Virus record (IMG/VR): IMGVR_UViG_3300020438_000224
Location: 1-26,961 of that record
DNA from: a virus
DNA length: 26,961 nt
Reading direction: 5' to 3' (one strand)
Shown: piece after piece, positions 1-8,354 of the stretch
Position numbering within the stretch: position 1 is the first letter of the stretch
Layout: each line of letters starts with the position of its first letter
Program-made: the position numbers and the translations under genes
Notes under the pieces: generated by a model
What the model was told of the DNA's origin: nothing
The model's database searches: none
What the model saw: only the letters and a program-made list of their open reading frames with translations

Positions 1-324
1 TGTTTGCCATTTGCCTGTGTATGGTTGATTTTGAAATCCACCATTACCTTTCATGTCTTTGTAAATTCTATCATAATTGTTTGATTGTTGATTGTAAAAC
101 AATTCAAAACGATTTGGATTTGACCACATCACTGCTACAGTTGGGTTATTGTCAACATAATGAGGAACAGTAGCAATTAAGTTTCTACTAATCAAACCAT
201 TACCACTGGCCATTTCTGCACAGTTAATTACCTGCCAATCTTTAATATGATTTGGCCAAGCAATGTTTGGTTCAACAGCATGAGCTGTAAAACTACATCC
301 TGATGTTATTAGATATCTGTTCAT
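1..324 (-). CDS. SGNH-hydrolase-like protein, N-terminal part (cut by window edge)
   Basis: An open frame runs from ATG at 324 to the left edge (108 codons, no stop), so the C-terminal part is missing. Its N-terminus carries ITSGCSFT, the same block found in the SGNH-like gene at 2436-3116, with a candidate nucleophile Ser11. A Gly near residue 41 (ASGNG) and an MWSNPNR segment resemble blocks II and III of SGNH/GDSL esterases. In that family Ser, Gly, Asn and a C-terminal Asp-x-x-His act together to remove acyl groups from carbohydrates or lipids. The Asp/His block would lie outside the window. The start overlaps the end of the upstream gene by 32 bases, so the two are probably translated from one message. 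A role in trimming acetyl groups from surface sugars is inference. Confidence 0.72.
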   Translation of the reverse strand, partial: MNRYLITSGCSFTAHAVEPNIAWPNHIKDWQVINCAEMASGNGLISRNLIATVPHYVDNNPTVAVMWSNPNRFELFYNQQSNNYDRIYKDMKGNGGFQNQPYTGKWQT

Positions 325-1300
325 ATATAACCTTATGATACTTGGTTTGCCAATCAGTGTCAAGTGCTAACTGTTGATTGTGAAGCATTTTTTCTTCTAC
401 TGCTTTTACATCAACTGCAATTTGATCCAATGGTGTGTTACAAAATTTTAGTATTTCATCTTTGGTATTATTTGAATAATCAAATATTTCATCATACAAT
501 TTAAATCCATATGATTCCAATGCTTTGTAGTATGCAGATGGGTCGCCAACTCCGTAATATAAAAACAATTGTAAATTTAATATTGGCTTCCATGTTTTTT
601 CTGTAAAGAATACAGTATCATCTTCGTGTGTTTCGTTGATTATATTCAACCAACTGTTGGACATTAAATCTTTTGGAACTATTTTATCATCTTTAACCAA
701 ATCGTCTACTTCTATATCTAGTGTTATAGACTCAACTTTTTCATTAGTTGTATTATATACGTTAACTAAACTAATATAATTGTCCATTAGTCTATTTTCT
801 TTACAAAAATTTACAAAGTCTACACGCATAGGTTTCGCCGCACCATTTAAACTCATCAAATGTTTATTACGATTATAATTAAACTCTTTTACATATTCGT
901 ACTTGCGTTGCAGTGTCAAAAAATAAAATGGATATGTGTATCTATTTTTTATAACATATGATTGATTACTTTTGTTGCACCATCTATTATATTGTTCATT
1001 AAAATTTATGCTCGGCATAATGATGTGTACATCATTTTGATCTATGTTGTTATCTTGTAAACGTTTGTGTAGCATTTCAAAAACAGGCAAGTCATCTTCT
1101 AGCGAAGGTCCTGGTAAGTCTGATTCAGTAAGCTCTTCGATAACAAATGCACACGGCTTGTTATTTTCTTTGCAAGTATGATATTGAGGACTGTGTGCAA
1201 TCATTAATGGTAGCGGGTCACCTACAAATAATCCTTCTCTTTCTCCATTATTACTTGGAGTATATCTCCAGTAAGGATAACTGTTGTATAACATTTTCAT
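293..1300 (-). CDS. FTEKT-motif protein, possible glycosyltransferase (335 aa)
   Basis: This is a 335-residue soluble protein with no signal peptide or membrane segment visible. It shares two blocks with its neighbour at 1297-2439: a SLNG block followed by an Arg (residues 150-159), and an NETH...FFTEKTWKPI block (222-240). The second block resembles the donor-binding TEK region of GT10 fucosyltransferases, where the Glu and Lys contact the nucleotide sugar. The N-terminal 140 residues are not recognised. The start overlaps the upstream gene by four bases (ATGA-type junction), so the pair is translationally coupled. Glycosyltransferase activity is inferred from one short block only. The alternative is an uncharacterised marine-phage family with a similar fold but another function. 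Confidence 0.8.
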   Translation of the reverse strand: MKMLYNSYPYWRYTPSNNGEREGLFVGDPLPLMIAHSPQYHTCKENNKPCAFVIEELTESDLPGPSLEDDLPVFEMLHKRLQDNNIDQNDVHIIMPSINFNEQYNRWCNKSNQSYVIKNRYTYPFYFLTLQRKYEYVKEFNYNRNKHLMSLNGAAKPMRVDFVNFCKENRLMDNYISLVNVYNTTNEKVESITLDIEVDDLVKDDKIVPKDLMSNSWLNIINETHEDDTVFFTEKTWKPILNLQLFLYYGVGDPSAYYKALESYGFKLYDEIFDYSNNTKDEILKFCNTPLDQIAVDVKAVEEKMLHNQQLALDTDWQTKYHKVIYEQISNNIRM

Positions 1301-2439
1301 TGCATCAATCCTTTTACTAGTTCTATGTGTGTTAGCACACGACTCTGTAGATGTGCGTAATTGTATACAGCAGTTTGTAACATATCAACAGGAACTCCAT
1401 CCTTGCATAATTTTTCTACTTGGTCAATTGCCAAATTCATTCTCTTATATGCATCAGGTTCTTGATCATACGATTCATCTATGTATGGTGCAAACGTTTT
1501 GTATCCTTGTGCTTGTAATTCTTTCAAGTAATACTGTGTTGACAACATTATAAAAGGATGACTATTAATAATTGCTTTGTAAGTTTTTTCAGTTGGAAAG
1601 AACTGTGGATTGCAATTGTGTGCACCACTGTGTGTTTCGGACACAACACTTAGATAGGTATCAGCAAATAATTTTTTATCAAATGGATATCCACTAAAGT
1701 GTTTACCATATAAGCCTTGATCAACATTATCTTTATCTAATGGGTGTGGCCAATGTTTGCAAAATTTTTCAAAATCTTTTTCTGACAATATGTCTGATAC
1801 ATGCGGATAGTAATCTTTTAGAAATGGAAAGTGTCGTTCATCTTCTTCTGTTCTTGTAAGAGTGACTAACCCCTTGTTCATTAATCTACGTTGCCAATAA
1901 AGTGCAACTTGTTTGATTCTCATAAACTTATCAGGTTTACCATTTAATGATAAAAAAGTTCTTACAGCATTTTTGGTTTTGGCTTCTTGTGGAGTAACGT
2001 GGTCACATACTTTTTGTTCAATAATTTTTCTGTATGCATCAACTTCATAATACGGAAACGTAATTATATTAAATGGTTTTAGTTTTAAATTATGTTTCTT
2101 GGCAATTACTTTGTGTGTTTCTTTACCTAAATCTGTTGAGTAAAAATAATAAATGCTTTTTGGATCAACAGTATGATAGTCAACTAAATCGTGTCCTAAC
2201 AGTATTTGTTTTTCTACATGTTCGTCATGTGCAAATGCAGGTTCACGCATATAACATATTGCTAGTTTTTTACCACCCATTTTGATTGCATTAGGTACAC
2301 CATGATTCCAAACGTCATGTTTTATAAAAGGATAATCAATATCACTGCCATAAAAGGCTAATTCATAATGTTCGCCAATATCAACAAATTGGCTTATTGA
2401 TTCTTCTTTAACATATTGTCCAATGATTAATGAAGTCAT
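1297..2439 (-). CDS. FTEKT-motif protein, possible glycosyltransferase (380 aa)
   Basis: A 380-residue protein paralogous to the product of 293-1300. The shared blocks are LSLNG with a following Arg (163-174) and SETH...FFPTEKTYKAI (267-290). The latter is followed by a hydrophobic stretch and YYLKEL...GYKTF, matched in the paralog by YYKALESYGFKLY. This layout is close to the C-terminal half of GT10-like fucosyltransferases, but the N-terminal half shows no recognisable acceptor domain. The gene starts inside the stop of the SGNH-like gene (ATGA overlap at 2436-2439) and its own stop overlaps the next start by four bases. It is therefore the middle of a tight operon. That the pair modifies a surface glycan, of virion or host, is inference from the blocks and neighbours. 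Confidence 0.82.
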   Translation of the reverse strand: MTSLIIGQYVKEESISQFVDIGEHYELAFYGSDIDYPFIKHDVWNHGVPNAIKMGGKKLAICYMREPAFAHDEHVEKQILLGHDLVDYHTVDPKSIYYFYSTDLGKETHKVIAKKHNLKLKPFNIITFPYYEVDAYRKIIEQKVCDHVTPQEAKTKNAVRTFLSLNGKPDKFMRIKQVALYWQRRLMNKGLVTLTRTEEDERHFPFLKDYYPHVSDILSEKDFEKFCKHWPHPLDKDNVDQGLYGKHFSGYPFDKKLFADTYLSVVSETHSGAHNCNPQFFPTEKTYKAIINSHPFIMLSTQYYLKELQAQGYKTFAPYIDESYDQEPDAYKRMNLAIDQVEKLCKDGVPVDMLQTAVYNYAHLQSRVLTHIELVKGLMQ

Positions 2440-3116
2440 AGTAATAATTTTTCAATCCGCGGTATAATAATATCTTCAGCAAATTTATCATGGTGTTCTT
2501 TTGTAGGATGGTTGCCATCAGCAAAACCTGGATCCCACATTTCATCTATACACCATTCTGCCATGCCACCTGTTTTTTTATGAAACCAAAATTGTTTCCA
2601 ATCAACTAATGATATATCTACATCCATGTTTGATAATTCATCTTTCCACCAAAAGTTTAACATTGGTATATGATTAAGTTTGCAATACCATTGTGTTTTT
2701 GCTATGTGTTCTAAACTTTCAATAGCACTTTGTTGTTCGTTGTAAATTTTTCTGTAAGGATCAAAGAGATGTTTTTCGACAGCATCATTATCTGAAACCT
2801 TGCTGTCAACACCGTTGCCTCCGTTTTTAATCCAATAACCGTATTGTGATTTATCTACATATGGTGATCCTTCTTCTAATCCAAAATTGTGATCACTTAA
2901 AAATGCACGTCTATGTATGCCACTCCATTGACAGATTAAAATGTTACGTTGACCTTTTAATTGTTCTAATTTTGTTATTGCTTGTCTTGAAATGTAATCT
3001 TGGCCTGCGGCACATGAAGCCACATTATGAACTTGCCAAAGTTCTTCTAACTTACCAACCCAAGTCATTTCTGAGTTGTAAGTGAAACTGCACCCACTTG
3101 TAATCACATTGATCAT
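2436..3116 (-). CDS. SGNH/GDSL-hydrolase-like protein
   Basis: A 226-residue protein. Its first residues, VITSGCSFT, place a candidate nucleophile Ser10 right after the first beta strand, as in SGNH hydrolases. Gly38 (AAGQD) fits block II. The C-terminal DGNHPTKEHH at 200-209 supplies the Asp-x-x-His pair of block V (Asp200, His203). Block III is weak: QWSG appears where an Asn is expected, whereas the paralog at 1-324 has WSNPN. SGNH enzymes are usually esterases that deacylate sugars, and this one has no export signal. It is the first gene of an operon that continues into two FTEKT proteins and a second SGNH gene. A sigma70-like promoter abuts its start (see 3123-3151). Family call good, substrate unknown. 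Confidence 0.82.
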   Translation of the reverse strand: MINVITSGCSFTYNSEMTWVGKLEELWQVHNVASCAAGQDYISRQAITKLEQLKGQRNILICQWSGIHRRAFLSDHNFGLEEGSPYVDKSQYGYWIKNGGNGVDSKVSDNDAVEKHLFDPYRKIYNEQQSAIESLEHIAKTQWYCKLNHIPMLNFWWKDELSNMDVDISLVDWKQFWFHKKTGGMAEWCIDEMWDPGFADGNHPTKEHHDKFAEDIIIPRIEKLLL

Positions 3117-3122
3117 ATGCTT

Positions 3123-3151
3123 ATTATACTACCATTTCTTTTGAAAATCAA
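3123..3151 (-). promoter_or_regulatory. Sigma70-like promoter for the SGNH/FTEKT operon
   Basis: On the minus strand TTGATT (3146-3151) is followed by exactly 17 bases and then TATAAT (3123-3128). The -10 box is a perfect match and the -35 box matches four of six bases. It lies in the 40-base gap between the ClpP-like stop and the SGNH start. The predicted transcription start falls on or next to the A of the ATG at 3116, so the message might be leaderless. AT-rich sequence produces such boxes by chance, but the exact spacing and intergenic position favour a real site. Confidence 0.55.
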
Positions 3152-3156
3152 ATGTT

Positions 3157-3717
3157 TTATAGAATATGATCGGCCAGTTTGTGGTCAATCATCTGTTTGG
3201 CTGTAAAGTATTGATCACTTGGTGTGTTTAATTTTTTACGAACATCTGCTAAACTATATCCAGTTGCTTCACGCAGTATGTTTAAACAACGCATTTCGCA
3301 GTTGTTGTTTTCTTTCATTTGTGATCTCATGTCATGCATCTTAGATTCCATTGCATCTGAATGTTGATGATTCATTATGCCTGTGTTCTTGCCAATATAT
3401 CTTTCGCCCTGTTTACCACTAGCAAATACCAATAGTCCTGCACTCATAACAGCACCTATACCAATAGTTGAAATATGATGGTAACTGTTTTTCATTACAT
3501 CAATTAATGCAAATGATTCATACAGATCTCCACCAATGGAATTAATGTATAGTTTTAATGTTTTTTTAGGTTTTCTATTTAAATTGGCTGACATTATCCA
3601 TTTAATAGTTTCAGTAACGTTTTCATTAGCAATTTCTCCAGTCAGATAGTGTATATCATTATCATGCAAATGAGCGTCTATTCTATCTGCGGCTATGTAC
3701 TGATCATATTTTTTCAT
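3157..3717 (-). CDS. clpP-like: ClpP-like serine protease (S14 family)
   Basis: A 186-residue protein with the ClpP core. YINSIGGDLYESFALID (57-73) is the oxyanion-loop region, although bacterial ClpP has YINSPGG. MSAG puts the catalytic Ser at 92, MNHQ puts His at 117, and SDQYFTA puts Asp at 168, so the triad looks intact. It is slightly shorter than bacterial ClpP and has no evident propeptide. ClpP normally forms tetradecamers fed by a Clp ATPase. Phage S14-family proteins may work with host ClpA/X-type partners or serve as head-maturation proteases. No phage ATPase or capsid gene is next to it here, so neither role can be chosen. A late-promoter-like octamer sits about 20 bases upstream, suggesting late expression. 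Confidence 0.9.
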   Translation of the reverse strand: MKKYDQYIAADRIDAHLHDNDIHYLTGEIANENVTETIKWIMSANLNRKPKKTLKLYINSIGGDLYESFALIDVMKNSYHHISTIGIGAVMSAGLLVFASGKQGERYIGKNTGIMNHQHSDAMESKMHDMRSQMKENNNCEMRCLNILREATGYSLADVRKKLNTPSDQYFTAKQMIDHKLADHIL

Positions 3718-3738
3718 TGTTTAATACACCTACATACG

Positions 3739-3746
3739 TATTTATT
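3739..3746 (-). promoter_or_regulatory. T4-type late promoter-like octamer before ClpP-like gene
   Basis: The minus strand reads AATAAATA, one mismatch from the T4 late -10 element TATAAATA. It ends 21 bases before the ATG at 3717, a distance compatible with a short leader. T4-type late promoters have no -35 box and depend on a phage sigma factor (gp55) and the sliding clamp. Those proteins are not in this window. Confidence 0.45.
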
Positions 3747-3776
3747 GATTTACGTTATATATGCTGTTAAACTGAT

Positions 3777-4022
3777 TTACTTTGATTTGGGTGGATATGT
3801 AGCATTTTTCATGCCAGCACCAGCAGTAAATTTAGGACCTTTTACAGGACCGTATCTTTTGTTGGTATTGCTGATTTTTCCACCAATCTGTGCGTCCTCA
3901 GTTTTTGGTTTTTTCTTTTTACGAGCAATCATACCAATTCCACCAGATTTGAACCCGTTTCCGTTGCCCATACCAGTAGCAATTGACCCACTAAATGTTT
4001 CGTCTATGTCTTTAATTTTCAT
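3777..4022 (-). CDS. Small basic Gly/Lys-rich protein, unknown function
   Basis: An 81-residue protein beginning MKIKDIDE, with a Gly-rich stretch (GMGNGNGFKSGGIG, about residues 17-30) and then a Lys/Arg cluster (ARKKKKPK, 33-40). The C-terminus is again basic (YPPKSK). There is no membrane segment and no recognised domain. Such composition suggests a disordered, nucleic-acid- or protein-binding peptide, but this is inference. The longer plus-strand frame across the same bases (3649-4047) is hydrophobic and low-complexity, and is less likely to be real. No good Shine-Dalgarno is seen. A late-promoter-like octamer lies only eight bases before the start, which would give a nearly leaderless message. 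The gene reads in the same direction as the ClpP-like gene, 59 bases downstream. Confidence 0.6.
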   Translation of the reverse strand: MKIKDIDETFSGSIATGMGNGNGFKSGGIGMIARKKKKPKTEDAQIGGKISNTNKRYGPVKGPKFTAGAGMKNATYPPKSK

Positions 4023-4030
4023 AACAAAGT

Positions 4031-4038
4031 TATTTATG
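4031..4038 (-). promoter_or_regulatory. Late promoter-like octamer, minus strand
   Basis: The minus strand reads CATAAATA, one mismatch from TATAAATA. With the plus-strand octamer at 4081-4088 it forms a back-to-back pair in the 94-base gap between divergent genes. It sits unusually close to the ATG at 4022, so it is less certain than the others. Confidence 0.35.
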
Positions 4039-4080
4039 TTGTTTTAATGGCTTATTATTATATACGCATTTATCTTTATA

Positions 4081-4088
4081 CATAAATA
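4081..4088 (+). promoter_or_regulatory. T4-type late promoter-like octamer before gp25
   Basis: CATAAATA, one mismatch from the T4 late element, lies 28 bases before the gp25 start. It is followed by a Shine-Dalgarno AAAGGA (4106-4111) five bases from the ATG. It would head the gp25-gp6-giant protein operon, whose genes are joined by a one-base overlap and a three-base gap. Confidence 0.5.
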
Positions 4089-4116
4089 TTAATAACGTAG
4101 CAGTTAAAGGATAAAG

Positions 4117-4680
4117 ATGGCATACAGTACACCAACATCATACAATAGTTCTACAGGGAATGGAATGCAAGTAGTCTCTCCGTCAAACGTATCAACTCCC
4201 AACAGTAACTATGTAACATCAAAAACATATCGCGGATTTAGTTCTAACAATCCAAATGCTCGTAATGGTGTATTATATGATGCCGATCTTATTAAACAAG
4301 ACATTTATAATCATTTTATGACTGCTAGAGGTGAAAGAGTTATGATGCCAAAATTTGGTAGTATAATTTGGGATTACCTCTACGAGCCTTTGGACGAAAC
4401 CACAAAACAGATTGTTGAACAAGATGCTAAAGATATTGTAGGATCTGATCCTAGAGTTAGTTTACAACAAGTTGATGTTATAGGTTTTGAACACGGAATA
4501 AGATTAGATGTAACTTTGCTATTGGTTCCACAAAACATGGTAGAACAAATGACAATAGAATTTAACGTAAGCCAAGCAGGCGCTGTGTCTGGAAGCGGTG
4601 GACTATCATCTGGCACAAGTGGATCAACTGGCGGATCAAGTAGCGGCGGCGGTGGTTCTAGCGGAGGCGGAGGTTATTAA
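4117..4680 (+). CDS. 25: Baseplate wedge protein gp25
   Basis: A 187-residue T4 gp25 homologue. The gp25 (GPW) domain spans about residues 50-155. It contains the typical [19 protein letters not shown], then [18 protein letters not shown], and ends in a beta strand ([12 protein letters not shown]). In T4, gp25 sits in the baseplate wedge core, bridges gp6 and gp53, and helps start sheath assembly on the baseplate. The first 45 residues are a Ser/Asn/Thr-rich extension. The last 30 or so are an almost pure Gly/Ser tail, so the protein is longer than T4 gp25 (132 aa). The start is supported by AAAGGA five bases upstream. Its stop overlaps the gp6 start by one base (TAATG). Confidence 0.95.
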   Translation: MAYSTPTSYNSSTGNGMQVVSPSNVSTPNSNYVTSKTYRGFSSNNPNARNGVLYDADLIKQDIYNHFMTARGERVMMPKFGSIIWDYLYEPLDETTKQIVEQDAKDIVGSDPRVSLQQVDVIGFEHGIRLDVTLLLVPQNMVEQMTIEFNVSQAGAVSGSGGLSSGTSGSTGGSSSGGGGSSGGGGY

Positions 4681-7600
4681 TGGGACAATTAATTAGACAA
4701 TCAAACTTATTTGCGGCAGAAGACTGGAAAGTAATTTATAGAAGTTTTCAAGATGCAGATTTTCAATCATATGACTTCGATACTATTAGGCAGTCGATGC
4801 TTAACTATGTTGCAAGAAATTATCCAGAAGAATACAATGATTATATTAACTCATCAGAATTTATTGCTATCATTGATTTGTTGGCATACCTAGGACAAAG
4901 TTTATCTTTCAGAATTGATTTAAATTCAAGAGAAAATTTTATTGACACAGCATCAAGAAGAGAATCTATTTTACGATTAGCAAATATGTTGAGCTACAAG
5001 CCAGCACGTAATTCTACAGCACGAGGACTTGTAAAACTTACAGCAATAAAAACAAGCGAGCCAGTAGTAGATTCAGCAGGTAATAATTTAAGCAATGTAG
5101 AAGTTCGTTGGAATGATTTGAATAATCCAAATTGGTTTGAACAATTTATTTTAGTATTAAATTCGTCAATATCAGATTCTAATCAGTTTGGTAAACCAAC
5201 ACAATCACAGACTATCAACAATTTAACTAATGATCTTTATAATTTTAATAATGTTAAAAATGTACAAGTATCATATCCATTCAATTCAAAAGTTAATGGT
5301 GAAAACTATACATTTGAAATTGTTCCTGCAAGATTTAACACAGCAGGCTTTATTGAAGAATCATCACCAAATCCTTTAAATTCTTTTACTACAATTTATA
5401 AAAATGATGGCAAAGGCTTTGCTAGTGAAAACACTGGATTTTTTATGTACATGAAAGAAGGTGGAATAGAATTCCAAGATTATAATTTCGATCAACCGGT
5501 ACAAGACAGAACAGTTGATATCAATGTTAACGACATCAATAATACAGATGTATGGGTGCAAGAAATTAGTTCAATTGGTTTAACACAAGCCAATTGGAAA
5601 AAAGTTCCTACACTATCAGGACAAAGCGTAATATACAACAGTTTAGCATTAAGTGAAAGAAATATATTTGAAGTAAAAACAAAATTAAATGATCAGATAT
5701 CTATACAGTTTGCTGATGGAGATTTTGGTAATATTCCAGTTGGACTATACCGTGTATGGTATAGATCTAGTTCCTTAAAAGGTGAAGTGGTAACAGCACA
5801 AGATATTCAAAATAAAAGTATAAGTTTTGGTTATATAAACAAAACAAATCAAAATTTTGATTTGTCATTGACATTTGGTTTAAATTATACAATTACTAAT
5901 TCAGCATCAAGAGAATCAGCCGACGACATTAAATTAAACGCAGGTCAGTCTTACTATACTCAAGACAGAATGATTACCGCAGAAGATTACAATGTATTTC
6001 CTTTAACAAAGGTTGATGGAATACAAAAAATCAAAGCACTAAACAAAACACATGCAGGTCATTCAAGATTTGTTGATATTCAAGACCCAACTGGCACAGT
6101 TGCAAATGTTAATTGCATAGGTGAAGATGGTATTGCTTACAAATCGCCAAACACAACAGAAAAAGTTGTAACAGTTTTAGATAATAGTTCATATGAAAAA
6201 GTTGTTGACGAAATTGAAAAAATGATCCAAACTCAACAAATAAAGAATTTTTATTTTGATACATATAAAAAAGATATTGAATTAAACATACCATCGGGAT
6301 CTGAAACATTCAAGTTTGAATCAACAGGAGTAAACTCTGCATATTGGAGAACACTACCAACAGCATCATCGAGCTTTAATGGTTACTTTACTACAGAAAA
6401 CACAGGTACAAATCGTTTGGTGGCAACAGGAGCTTCTACAAACAAACACGGATATATTAGAAAAGGTTCAAAACTCGAGTTTGTTAATCAATACAGCAAC
6501 GCAACAAAAATTATTTGGGCAACTGTAAAGAGTGTAGCGTCAAACGGTAATCCAACAGGGTTATCAACTGGTCCTATACAATTAACAGAAACAATACCTG
6601 CAGGATACATTCTTAGATCAGTTGTACCTCATATCAGAACAGAATTTAGCACAACAGAAAGAGCAACACTTTTAGCCCAACTAACGTCATCAACTACTAC
6701 ATTAACAACATTTGGCCTTGGTTATAATTATTATGATACAACATCTAAAGCGGAAGGGTGGTATGTTATTAACAACACAAATATTAATACTGCTGGCGAG
6801 TTTTCAAGTATCAATAATCCAATTGGGGGTGGTTCACCTGGTATAAGCAATGATTCAAGTTGGTTGATAAGATCTCAGTTTACAGAAAAAGGCGCAAACA
6901 CAAATGCTAAATTTACATTGACAGCAAGAGGTTTAGATTATGTATTCCAATCATCAGATGATGTAAGATTTTTCTTTGTAAAAGATTACAAAACATTAGA
7001 TACAAATACAGGTTTAAGTGTACAAGATAGAATTGATATACTAGCAGACGTTAACACAGCACTTGAAAAAGGAACTGGCGCAACAGCAACAGCAACTATT
7101 AGTGTTGGAGCAATTAATTCATATACAATGACAGCAGTTGGGGCAAACTACACAACTCCACCAAACGTAACAATTACTGGCGACGGAACAGGAGCAGAAG
7201 CAGTAGCAACAGTTCATAACGGATCAGTAATTTCAATTACACCAATTCAAGTTGGTTCAGGATACACATCAGCAACTGTTACATTAACATCTCCAGAACT
7301 TGGTGGTAGACTTCCAGAAGCAATTCAATTAGCAGTGGTTGACAATTTCACAGAACAAGATGGTTACATTGATAATAGAAAAGTTAAAATTGCACCTTAT
7401 GATGCAGACGAAGATGGCATGCCGGATTATCCACTAGCAATGGACGATTTGATATATGATACTTCTAACACTAAAAATTATATTTTCTTTGAAAGTTATG
7501 TTGAGTTTGATGGTTACACATATTATAAATTATCATCATCAGTTACTCCAGTTACAGTATTAACAAATTCAGGTATTGAATTTTTAACAACAACTAAAAA

Positions 7601-8351
7601 GTTTTACAATGCAGGAACATTGGTTACAACAACAGGACAACAAGGTGAGTATACAGCAACTATTGGTACAACAATTTATAGATCCAATATTGGTCGTTCT
7701 TATAAAACAGAAAATGGAACATCTAATCCAATTTTCTTCCAATGGAAGCATACTGCTCCAAGAGATCAAAGAGTAGATCCAAGTGTATCAAACATAGTTG
7801 AACTTATTGTATTAACATCTGATTACTATGATAATGTTTTAGAATGGACAGCAAACAACAGAACTGCTGATTTATTTCCAACAGAACCAAGTGTTGAATC
7901 TCTTAATACACTGTTTGCAACATCATTGAATCCATACAAAGCAATAGGTGATCAATTAATTTACACCCCTGGAAAATTTAAAAAACTTTTTGGCACAACA
8001 GCAGACTCGACACTACAAGGAACATTTAAAGTTATTAAATCTGCCGGAGCAACAATTACTGACAACGAAATAAAATCTAGAGTTTTATCATCTATTAGAT
8101 CATTTTTTGATATCAATAACTGGACTTATGGTGAAAGTTTTTACTATACAGAACTATGTGCATTTATTCACAGTCAACTGTCAACTCAGATTAGTTCTGT
8201 TGTAATTGTTGGTAAAGATGCAGAATCAATATTTGGTGATTTATTTGAAATTACAAGTGAACCAAATGAATTATTTTATTCTACTGCTACAGTTGACGAT
8301 ATAGAAATTATTAATTCATTTACTGATCAGAATTTAAAAAAGGGGTCGTAG
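4680..8351 (+). CDS. 6: Baseplate wedge protein gp6 (enlarged)
   Basis: A 1223-residue protein, about twice T4 gp6 (660 aa). The N-terminal 120 residues are characteristic of marine gp6 homologues: [19 protein letters not shown], a helical [20 protein letters not shown], and [19 protein letters not shown]. In T4 two gp6 copies per wedge form the dimer that makes the inner baseplate ring with gp25 and gp53. The C-terminal 130 residues (KFKKLFGTT to the end) look like the conserved gp6 tail. Two additions stand out: a Gly/Thr-rich beta segment at about 797-875 with a repeated G-x-x-Y-T pattern, and a calcium-loop-like DADEDGMPD at 908-916. The gene is coupled to gp25 by a one-base overlap, and only three bases separate it from the next gene. 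Confidence 0.93.
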   Translation: MGQLIRQSNLFAAEDWKVIYRSFQDADFQSYDFDTIRQSMLNYVARNYPEEYNDYINSSEFIAIIDLLAYLGQSLSFRIDLNSRENFIDTASRRESILRLANMLSYKPARNSTARGLVKLTAIKTSEPVVDSAGNNLSNVEVRWNDLNNPNWFEQFILVLNSSISDSNQFGKPTQSQTINNLTNDLYNFNNVKNVQVSYPFNSKVNGENYTFEIVPARFNTAGFIEESSPNPLNSFTTIYKNDGKGFASENTGFFMYMKEGGIEFQDYNFDQPVQDRTVDINVNDINNTDVWVQEISSIGLTQANWKKVPTLSGQSVIYNSLALSERNIFEVKTKLNDQISIQFADGDFGNIPVGLYRVWYRSSSLKGEVVTAQDIQNKSISFGYINKTNQNFDLSLTFGLNYTITNSASRESADDIKLNAGQSYYTQDRMITAEDYNVFPLTKVDGIQKIKALNKTHAGHSRFVDIQDPTGTVANVNCIGEDGIAYKSPNTTEKVVTVLDNSSYEKVVDEIEKMIQTQQIKNFYFDTYKKDIELNIPSGSETFKFESTGVNSAYWRTLPTASSSFNGYFTTENTGTNRLVATGASTNKHGYIRKGSKLEFVNQYSNATKIIWATVKSVASNGNPTGLSTGPIQLTETIPAGYILRSVVPHIRTEFSTTERATLLAQLTSSTTTLTTFGLGYNYYDTTSKAEGWYVINNTNINTAGEFSSINNPIGGGSPGISNDSSWLIRSQFTEKGANTNAKFTLTARGLDYVFQSSDDVRFFFVKDYKTLDTNTGLSVQDRIDILADVNTALEKGTGATATATISVGAINSYTMTAVGANYTTPPNVTITGDGTGAEAVATVHNGSVISITPIQVGSGYTSATVTLTSPELGGRLPEAIQLAVVDNFTEQDGYIDNRKVKIAPYDADEDGMPDYPLAMDDLIYDTSNTKNYIFFESYVEFDGYTYYKLSSSVTPVTVLTNSGIEFLTTTKKFYNAGTLVTTTGQQGEYTATIGTTIYRSNIGRSYKTENGTSNPIFFQWKHTAPRDQRVDPSVSNIVELIVLTSDYYDNVLEWTANNRTADLFPTEPSVESLNTLFATSLNPYKAIGDQLIYTPGKFKKLFGTTADSTLQGTFKVIKSAGATITDNEIKSRVLSSIRSFFDINNWTYGESFYYTELCAFIHSQLSTQISSVVIVGKDAESIFGDLFEITSEPNELFYSTATVDDIEIINSFTDQNLKKGS

Positions 8352-8354
8352 ACA

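Noticed and set aside
3649-4047. Plus-strand 132-codon frame opposite the small basic gene and the start of the ClpP-like gene
   Set aside because: It is hydrophobic and low-complexity, overlaps the well-supported ClpP-like start, and lacks a ribosome site. The minus-strand 81-aa frame is a better explanation.
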